Source of the DNA: Gentiana macrophylla
Lineage: Eukaryota; Streptophyta; Magnoliopsida; Gentianales; Gentianaceae
Assembly (NCBI GenBank): GCA_026214975.1
Contig: CM047805.1
Coordinates: 4,650,001 to 4,714,000 of the forward strand
Direction of reading: 5' to 3'
Length of the DNA stretch: 64,000 nt
A model generated the notes under the pieces. It made no database searches. It had not been told where the DNA came from and was given only the letters and a program-made list of their open reading frames with translations. Below are positions 57,919 through 64,000 of the stretch, in pieces. Every line of letters starts with the position of its first letter. Position 1 is the stretch's first letter. Position numbers and translations under genes: made by a program.

Positions 57919-58327
57919 TGATTATGTTCCTTGTTCTCCGATCTGAACAGACTCGGTCTGATCTGCAGTTACCAAGTCTTCTCTTCTTCTGGCAATACCT
58001 CTTCAAGAGTTACCTATTGGACCAACTGTTTCTCACCAACTACAGATGTGTAACAGCTCCTAACTGTTTCCACATCTCCTTTAATTTCAACCGATCCAAT
58101 CGGCGGAAATTTCATCATGTTGTGGGTGGGAGATAACCGCTCCCAGATTGATGATTGCTGGTCTCCCCATAATGACATTGTACGCTGAGGGTGCTTTAAC
58201 CACAATGTAATTTACCATGAGGGTCCTGCCCTTAGGTAATTTACCATAAGTTGTAGGTAATGTGACCATGCCCATAGGATGGATAGGCGGGCACGCAAAT
58301 CCGAGCAAATGGTGTGGATATCTGGTG
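57919..58327 (-). pseudogene. Tat aspartic protease
   Basis: 58087-58308 has MGMVTLPTTYGKLPKGRTLM and APSAYNVIMGRPAIINLGAV, the C-terminal half of the Tat-type protease. The active-site half is at 58325-58400, joined to gag as VNILYYRAFQAMKL; the residues before it read TEEVF, and no D-x-G/D-G motif is visible. The stretch 57919-58086 is frame-broken. Confidence 0.75.
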
Positions 58328-60065
58328 TTAAATCGAATCCTTCAACTTCATGGCCTGGAAGGCCCTGTAATACAAGATGTTAACAAAGACTTCTTCTGTA
58401 TAAATACGCATTCTTTTCACCCAGTTCTTGTTGATTACGGCCTCAATGACCAGCCCTTCATTGTTGATGACTAGCGGTAGTGGATCATCTGGTCCATACC
58501 TCACTTCTCCTGATACCTTTTGACGTTTACCAGAACTCTGACCCTGATCCGTTTGTCCTGTTGAGCTTACTTCCTTCTCCTGATCTGTCCGCCTGGGACC
58601 TCCCATGATCGTGTTGATTGTATTTATTGGACGGTTATCGATCTGACCATCCTTATCTGGGGATGGATGTCTCTGCCTTCTTTGTTCGTTGTTCTTATTC
58701 CTCTCGTTCTGGTACGGTCCCCTCCTAAACTCTCTCGCGCCACTGGGTCGCATTTCGTTCTGAGATCTATCAACAACCTCGTCAAGTTGTCCTTCCATAA
58801 CTGCTACGTCTATATCCCTGATTAATTCCCAGCATGACTCTGTATCGTGACCAACATCCTGATGGAATTTACAGAACTTGTTCTGATCTCTCTTTTCTCT
58901 GGGTCCTTTCATGGGAAATGGTGTTCTAGCTATGCCTTTACGTTCCATGATAGCAAGAACTTGTTCCCGTGATTTGTTCAACGGAATCAGGTCTCTGTTC
59001 TGCAGAGCACCTCTTTTGCCCAACCTGTCGGTTATGGGTGCCTGCACCCTATCCCAAACTGATTTACGCTTCTTGTCAGATTTTTCCTCTGCCTTTCCTT
59101 TCCTATGATCTGCTTTCTCCAACTCACGCTTAGCACGGTTAGCTTCCTCACCCTGACAGTGCTTGAAAGCAACTGCCAAGCACTCTTCCATAGTTCTGGG
59201 ATTTTTGCCATTTAATTTTGCATGTAACCTCCCTTCTCGTAGTCCTGCTACGAAAGAGGCCACCAGAAACCGATCATCCACATCAACCACCTGAGTTGAT
59301 TCTGCGTTATACCTTTTGATGAACTGTAGAACCGTTTCGTCGGACTTTTGCTTGATAGTAAGCAAATGAGTGTTGTTTCTTTGAAACGGTCTCGCAACGA
59401 TAAACATACTCATGAACTTCTTCATTAAAACTGTAAAGCTGGTGATAGATCTGGATGGCAACTTGTTAAACCAGTCCCTAGCCCTTCCAGAAAGAAGTGC
59501 GGGAAAAGCCTTGCACATTTCATTTAAATGCGGAGGCGTTATACAATTGCATATGCGCCATATACTGGTGCATATGATCATACGGGTCCTTTGTTCCATC
59601 ATACGGACTGATTTTGGGTATCTTGAATCCTCTGGGACAGGGGTATGCTTCAATGTGCTCTGCAAAGGGCGAAGCCAGGTGGAACTCATCCTCCTCATCT
59701 TCTAACATTGCATCCAATTCGGCCCTTGCAGCCTCATCAGCTTGACAAGTTTTGCTCTTAACAACTTGACCACTGGATTCTGCAACTTCCTTATGACCTC
59801 CCCTGTTTTCTGGTGATAACTGCATTTCTCCTCCAAAAGTTTCTACCTTTTCCTTCCCTTTTCTCACACTTTCGAAAAGAACCTGAAAATCTTCATCTCC
59901 CATTGTCTTTAAAGCATCCACTAGGAGTTGTTTCGCCATTTCCTTAGTATTTGGTTGATCTTCTGGTTGTTTTTCTGGATTTTTCTCTGGATCTTGATCC
60001 GCATTTTCCGGATCGCGTGAGGAACCTGCTAGGTCCTTCCCTAGTTGACTTTTCTTAGATTTCAT
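58328..60065 (-). pseudogene. Tat gag
   Basis: Likely start ATG at 60065 (MKSKKSQLGKDLAG); the frame extends slightly upstream without ATG. N-terminal acidic/Pro part to about 59520, then, after a frameshift near 59540-59600, the capsid-type core 58328-59698: LSGRARDWFNKLPSRSITSF, MKKFMSMFIVARPFQRN, FIKRYNAESTQVVDV, and a zinc-binding-like CKFHQDVGHDTESCWELIRD, followed by a basic Arg/Gln-rich region. Confidence 0.88.
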
Positions 60066-60105
60066 GTCTGCCACTCTGTAATTCGTCACTAGAAGCAAAA
60101 AATTG

Positions 60106-60122
60106 CCCTCCTTCTAGCACCA
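60106..60122 (-). other. Primer binding site of the Tat element
   Basis: On the minus strand TGGTGCTAGAAGGAGGG starts 1 base inside the 5' LTR end. The tRNA it matches cannot be named from memory. Position and the TGG start fit an LTR-retrotransposon primer site. Confidence 0.6.
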
Positions 60123-60123
60123 A

Positions 60124-60626
60124 TGATCGAACTAAGAATGAAACGAGTAAACAATCGGGTCTTTCTTGTTCTAGGATTATACAGAGAGTAATTGTTGTTA
60201 TTGTAATGGACTGAACTTAAGGAATAAGCTGCCTACGTATCCAAATATATATTTGGAATCAAGTCCAACCGTAGTTCAGGCGGTTATCCATAAGAGTGGA
60301 GCTAGTGGGTGGTTATATAAGCCCCCACGCCTCACGTTTAGTTATAACTGCTCTTTATTCCAGATGAATATGTCTCCGATCCGCTTCCTCTCGTCGGGAC
60401 CCGCCTGTCTCGACGATCGGCCTTCTTCTTCTAGTCAGGGGGGACCGCTTCGATCGATTGCTTGGCTCGATCGGCCGCTTCTCTGGTCGGGGATCTCCTG
60501 GCCACGATCAATTTATTTATTTCTTCTGGTCGTAGTGGTACCCAGACCGGGTACAACTCTGTCCTGTTCTGCCGGTTCGCTTTATATCTGCTTGACACGT
60601 GGATTGATCCGGGTCACCCCCAATCA
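60124..60626 (-). mobile_element. 5' LTR of the Tat element
   Basis: 503 bp, plus-strand ends TGATCGAAC...CCCAATCA. On the minus strand it starts TGATTGGGGGTGACCC. It has GC-rich GATCG-repeats in the middle and a TATATAAGC-type box (60312-60324 as plus-strand GGTTATATAAGCC). Confidence 0.9.
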
Positions 60627-60716
60627 GCATACACTCACAATTGAGAGCATGGAGGTGACAAATTTGCAGATCGAAGCACCCGTTGTGTGTTTGTCGATAA
60701 CCCATTTGGATTTTAG

Positions 60717-61020
60717 CTTGTGGCTCCTTCTTTTTTTATTGTCGAAAAACATTTTCGATATTTTTCTGATGACGGCAACTATGCTTACCATTTGCACCGT
60801 CCGGCGGAGGGATCAGTAATGATTGTTGAATCTAAATAAGTCGATAGAATGAATGCCAAATGAAAATCATCGACATTGTTTATTATGGAGACGAAATCAC
60901 ATTTAATATGACACTAATGATCGAGATATAGAAAGAAAATTAAAAAACCGAGAATATGAATGGACGAAAGAACAGTTATGAAAATAATATGCTATAAACA
61001 GGACTTTGAAGAAATAATAC
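60717..61020. other. Unassigned sequence right of the copia remnant
   Basis: May include the decayed continuation of the copia frame (FDIF- and similar words) but nothing can be supported beyond about 60716. AT-rich. Confidence 0.35.
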
Positions 61021-61165
61021 AAATTTTTTTTTTTTTTTTTTACCACAAAAACAACTTTACGAACCAAATCAAATACGACTCCGTAGGTTTACAATACCCC
61101 AAGTACGAAGGGACTTCACCGGACGTGTATACTATCGGGGCTAGCTCGTGGCTATTGGTTTGATC
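61021..61165 (+). pseudogene. Possible F-box-associated-domain fragment
   Basis: The frame 60960-61163 ends with YDSVGLQYPKYEG and PDVYTIGASSW. VYTLxxxSW is the word that recurs in F-box-associated domains (compare VYHLSTNSW in the gene at 41054). Only one short motif matches and no F-box is nearby, so this is a weak call. Confidence 0.2.
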
Positions 61166-61900
61166 CATCAACAGGTTGCAACCAGATGTTTCGTGGTGAG
61201 CAGCACCATTTGTAGTACCATTGAATGCTCATGTAACAAAGATAAACTATGCTAAAAACAAGTAGGATATCACAATATATTGATGAGTATGAAGTAAACC
61301 CTTGAGTTTGAGTCGCGTACATAAAGGCAACTTAATAATAATAAAACGTTTGGCTTCCGTTATAAAACATGTTTTGGTCGATAGCTTCTGCCTTTTGCTA
61401 AGTACTTTTGTACTTACCCCTTTGCATATTTGTGTGTTTGCTTTGGTTAAGAAAATGTACAGGTTGAGTCGGTGTATGATGAGAATGAGGTTGACGTTTG
61501 ATACACCATGTTGCGGAGTTTTATTATGTTTTGCTACCAAGATGTACAATGTATCTTGTATTTTTCTTCAAGTATGTTGAAATTTGTTTTAGCTTGTTAA
61601 GTTTTGTTGCACTTTTATTTTATTAGACATGCTTGTAAGATAAGTAGTTTCTTTTGTGAAGTTCGACAATGTAAGATACCTCGTTATTGTAAGTTTCCTT
61701 TTTCTACCCTTTTAGTTGAATGGCAATGTAAATTCTAGTATCTTTTATGTTTTTTATATGAGTCTCTTTAGCTTCTGTTTGCTTAACTCGATACGAGGAC
61801 GTAGAGACTTACGTATAATATTGAATTTATTTAATATTATATGTGCCGAACGTTCACTTCCGGATAAGAACTCGATGTCCGGGAACGGGCGTTACAGACT
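61166..61900. other. Possible truncated gypsy-type LTR or transcript 3' end
   Basis: T-rich plus strand with AAGTACTTTTGTACTT (61398-61413, a short palindrome) and an end reading GTCCGGGAACGGGCGTTACAG (61879-61899), a style of ending seen in some gypsy LTRs. No partner LTR, PPT or primer site. Remains open. Confidence 0.3.
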
Positions 61901-62111
61901 TTTTCCCGACTACATTTGTGTTTTAACAAAGACATTATTATTTTGATTGCATGTTTTGATTTACTATCATTATTTAACGCACTTTATTAATTACAAATAA
62001 AAGCCGAACTGGACACCTAGATGTTGGGCCGCCCGGCCAGTTTGTGTAGCAACGTATATATGTACTATTCGATCCTTGCTCAAATCGATCCGAAGAAATG
62101 GAGCGATTAAA
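61901..62111. other. Unassigned AT-rich sequence
   Basis: No coding sequence, no repeat structure recognised other than GGGCCGCCCGGCC (62028-62040), a short GC-rich palindrome. Confidence 0.4.
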
Positions 62112-62130
62112 TTTGTAAAGAGTATTCTTC

Positions 62131-62163
<33 letters not shown>

Positions 62164-62174
62164 GTAAAAAGTAT
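62112..62174 (+). mobile_element. Poly(A)-only retro-insertion with 14-bp direct repeats
   Basis: TTTGTAAAGAGTAT (62112-62125) and TTTGTAAAAAGTAT (62161-62174) flank a 35-bp insert consisting of TCTTC, 29 A residues and G. This looks like a severely 5'-truncated LINE- or SINE-mediated insertion. Confidence 0.65.
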
Positions 62175-62189
62175 AACTAGTAAAAATTC

Positions 62190-62430
62190 AAGGGGTCAGA
62201 GACCAGAAGGACAAATTAAGATACAAAATGAGAAAAAAGGATATAAAAAAAAATGATTCAGAAGGACAAAAACGCCCATGTTACTATATATGTTACTATA
62301 TGTGGTTGTAGTAATATGTAGTAATATGTAGTAACACATGTAATAACATGCGCGTTTTTGTTTTTCTCAACCACTATCTTTTTTTTTTCTTGTCTTTTTT
62401 CCTCATTTTAGATAAAAAAACAGTCCTCCA
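62190..62430. mobile_element. Foldback/MITE-like inverted repeat
   Basis: Inner arms: CAAAAACGCCCATGTTACTA (62268-62287) and, reverse complement, CAAAAACGCGCATGTTATTA (62339-62358). Similarity extends outward through AAAATGAGAAAAAAGGA (62226) and the complement of TCCTCATTTTAGAT (62398-62411). Centre near 62312. Terminus not fixed and no target duplication seen. Confidence 0.55.
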
Positions 62431-62600
62431 CAACCTTTAACCTAAAATTGGAATCGCGTTCCTGCTAATTATTATGGCTGGATTCCATAAGATATACATA
62501 CAGTTAAGTAAAATAAGGCAGAGAATATATATTATGATCGATGTTAATCTGGCATGCACCTATGGATTTATTATTCTTCTTGATCGATCAATCTGCTGTA

Positions 62601-62682
62601 ACGTGGTATAATTTTATTTTTTTTCCGAATACGTGGTATAAAATTTTTTTTTTTTTTTTTTGAAAGGTAATACGTGGTATAA
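62601..62682 (-). mobile_element. Two poly(T) inserts among three copies of an 11-bp word
   Basis: ACGTGGTATAA occurs at 62601-62611, 62631-62641 and 62672-62682. The spaces between hold short T-rich inserts (T8 and T18). This is consistent with two minus-strand poly(A)-type insertions at one target, or with local duplication. Confidence 0.5.
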
Positions 62683-62692
62683 TTAAGAACAA

Positions 62693-63502
62693 GCTTTCTG
62701 CACAACTGCAATAAATATTTATGTCGACATAAGAATATAAGATTACTATATATGTAATGCAAAAACATCGAACGAAAACCAAAAACGTAAAAATAAAAAA
62801 TAAAAAAGCCATTTTATTCATGATAGATATTATAAGTCATGATACATCATTCATTCATTTGTCGCCATTAATGCATGCTAGCATTAGGTCATGATATATA
62901 TTAATTATATAATTATATAATATGACTCTTGTCTCTTCACCTTTATCTGGGTCTCGACACGACGACTGTGAAGGTGGACAATCGATTTGGCTTATCATAT
63001 CGCACATTATAACAAAAACGTATTTCTGTTAGCACGTATTTTTCTTTACCGATTTTATTGCACAGTAGTCCAATTTTGTGACGACTTTATTCAGTTTCGA
63101 CTGAATCTCATTAAATGGATACACTTTAGAGCATATGTAGTGGTTGAGATAAAAAATGACCTCCAAATCCAATGTGGCATCTGTGTCATAGCATTTATTT
63201 GCAAGAAGTCTTTCAAACCAATGTAATGGCTCATAGCAGTTTAGTATATTGTCTCAAAAGGCTTCTATGTATAGAAGTCTATAGAGAAGTCTTGAGGAGA
63301 AAGAGTGTCAAATTAAAAGCTACTACCCAACTTTTTTTTTTTGTAAGGCATCCATTTAATTATTGTGGCAGTAGAAGGAAAAGAAAAGGGAGGCCACTAC
63401 GTAAGCTCTTAGGAAGCTGTGTTAAGCCAAATTACTTTGCTTTGGGATTAATATTTATTTCATCGTATATATCCAATGACCATGAGAAATAGTCTCTTGG
63501 TA
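62693..63502. other. AT-rich flank downstream of the RNase fragment
   Basis: Downstream on the minus strand of the RNase exon 2. No further RNase T2 motif (no later Cys-rich or C-terminal block) could be found on the minus strand. Segment 63120-63240 has an AGAGCATATGTAGTGG terminus typical of some MITE ends, without a partner. Confidence 0.4.
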
Positions 63503-63649
63503 ACCGTGCTCCTTCCACTCACGTTCCCAGAATCTATCATTATCTCCCTTCAGATTAGGCCATGAATACTCCATTCTTTTAAGTGTTTCATCCTGTATTA
63601 TATAGTAGATTAACATTAGATATGTTATTTGATAGCTAGATAGTAAAAA

Positions 63650-63702
<53 letters not shown>

Positions 63703-63949
63703 TAGTAGCTAATTATTCAATACCCGGAGTGGTAAGTAATCGTATTTTCATTTATCACCCCTTTTGGCCACATGCCATGGATAGTAAAACGAGGTATTCT
63801 TGCACCATCTTTAGTACATGGTTTGCCGCCTGGAATTGTGCAATAACCCGCAGGCCATAACAGTGATAATGTATAGTAATCGACGGCGCTGGAGGCGTAT
63901 GTCGGTAGTAGGATAATAAACAACAAAAACAGATGTTGTGCAGCTCCAT
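63503..63949 (-). pseudogene. RNase T2 family, S-RNase-like gene fragment
   Basis: Minus strand, two exons. Exon 1 (63949-63759): a hydrophobic signal segment LLFIILLPTYASS, then DYYTLSLLWPAGYC, GGKPC, and FTIHGMWPKG, the first catalytic-His block of T2 RNases. Exon 2 (63592-63503): DETLKRMEYSWPNLKGDNDR, FWEREWKEHG, the second catalytic block. A phase-0 intron (63758-63593, 166 bp; donor G|GTGATA, acceptor ATACAG|GAT) holds a (TA)n array and sits between the two blocks, as in S-RNases. Decay: ATG 63949 is one base out of frame with the signal peptide (T5 run near 63925); after EHG the expected Cys codon is gone and stops follow, so at least half the enzyme is missing; the first His of the second block is Arg. 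T2 RNases cleave secreted or imported RNA; S-RNases are style determinants of self-incompatibility. S-type rather than housekeeping type is inferred from the C1/C2 spacing and single intron. Confidence 0.78.
63593..63758 (-). other. Intron of the RNase T2-like gene with (TA)n microsatellite
   Basis: 166 bp, GT...AG, phase 0. (TA)n occupies about 63654-63700. A later GT (63723) is also possible as donor but would put exon 2 out of frame. Confidence 0.6.
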
Positions 63950-64000
63950 TGCTATTATGTATGAGTATGACAATTGTTTGTTTAAATTTGAGATATTTAA

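Larger units (their letters stand above)
49125..60626 (-). mobile_element. Tat-lineage Ty3/gypsy element (Retand-like), 11.5 kb
   Basis: LTRs 49125-49616 and 60124-60626, 5-bp target duplications GCATA (49120-49124, 60627-60631). Minus-strand gag (60065-58328), protease, RT, RNase H with a second RNase H-type domain, integrase (to 54760), a 96-bp tandem repeat array, and an antisense extra gene (51719-53715). A second RNase H and an antisense ORF between pol and 3' LTR are established traits of the Tat clade, particularly Retand-type elements. A 1764-bp solo LTR (49883-51646) is nested inside. All coding parts are broken. Confidence 0.88.
47078..60716 (+). pseudogene. Copia integrase remnant split by four insertions
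   Basis: Segments 47078-47235, 47797-47877, 48876-49124 and 60627-60716 read in one direction as successive parts of a copia integrase: FLTVVDDSSQGVWVYLF, then TDNDTEFRCLKNYFLEHG, then YHQNELVEQKHRHILNV and ATYLINRTPTPVHQGKTSYE, then FGCLAY and GGDKFADRSTRCVF. The DDE positions (VVDD, TDND, NELVEQ) can be placed. The frame resumes exactly when each insertion and one copy of its target duplication are set aside. A stop near 60641 and another near 60716 lie in the last segment. No RT or gag of this element is present. Confidence 0.88.

Noticed and set aside
60462..60819. Open frames across the GC-rich Tat LTR
   Set aside because: They are LTR sequence and vary between the two LTR copies.
63172..63492. 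106-codon plus-strand frame overlapping the RNase exon 2 area
   Set aside because: It lies opposite the RNase exon and contains low-complexity F runs; no family resemblance.

Overview
The window is eukaryotic plant nuclear DNA, most likely from a core eudicot. It is AT-rich, has long (TA)n microsatellites, plant-type Ty3/gypsy (Athila and Tat lineages) and Ty1/copia (SIRE-like) LTR retrotransposons, hAT-type MITEs, a tRNA-derived SINE and LINE remnants. Only two loci look like host genes: an F-box/F-box-associated gene (41054-42334, +) and, about 21 kb away at the right edge, a decayed T2 ribonuclease of the S-RNase type (about 63503-63949, -). F-box plus S-RNase-like RNase is the gene pairing of the gametophytic self-incompatibility (S) locus of eudicots. 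That pairing, in low-gene, repeat-swollen DNA, is the most interesting reading of the window, but it is an inference.

Left part (1-38541), almost all nested retrotransposons. Athila-1 (minus, 1-8864) has its 5' LTR, a tRNA-Asp-type primer site, a broken gag-pol and a PPT; its 3' LTR lies just off the left edge. It sits in the LTR of an older Athila fragment (8865-9859). Athila-2 (minus, 9860-13835) and Athila-3 (plus, 13836-37815) lie head to head, so their gag regions form a large inverted repeat (about 12030-15455). Athila-3 is split by a SIRE-like copia block (15457-31558, minus) with tandem architecture LTR - internal A - shared LTR - internal B - LTR. Internal B carries a 954-bp hAT-type insertion with a perfect 8-bp target duplication, and its far end is a truncated junction with templated filler. 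Athila-3 ends in an LTR (36355-37815) abutted by a related LTR in inverted orientation (37816-38541).

Middle part (38542-47077) holds the F-box gene with a probable 5'-UTR intron, (TA)n arrays with an interspersed 49-bp repeat, a complete small SINE with 11-bp target duplications, LINE fragments (zf-RVT-like and DUF4283-like), a probable solo copia LTR and a hAT-like MITE.

Right part (47078-60716) is one copia integrase remnant cut by four later insertions: MITE i; MITE ii, which itself contains MITE iii inside its terminal repeat; and an 11.5-kb Tat-lineage element (49125-60626, minus). The Tat element has 5-bp target duplications, two RNase H domains, a 96-bp tandem repeat array, an antisense extra gene (51719-53715) resembling 'putative gypsy-type transposon' proteins, and a 1.76-kb solo LTR inserted just upstream of that antisense gene. 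The last 3.3 kb holds poly(A)-only insertions, a foldback element and the RNase fragment. I saw no intact retrotransposon ORF set; all copies carry frameshifts or stops. Coordinates of LTR ends and target duplications were read by eye from the sequence.
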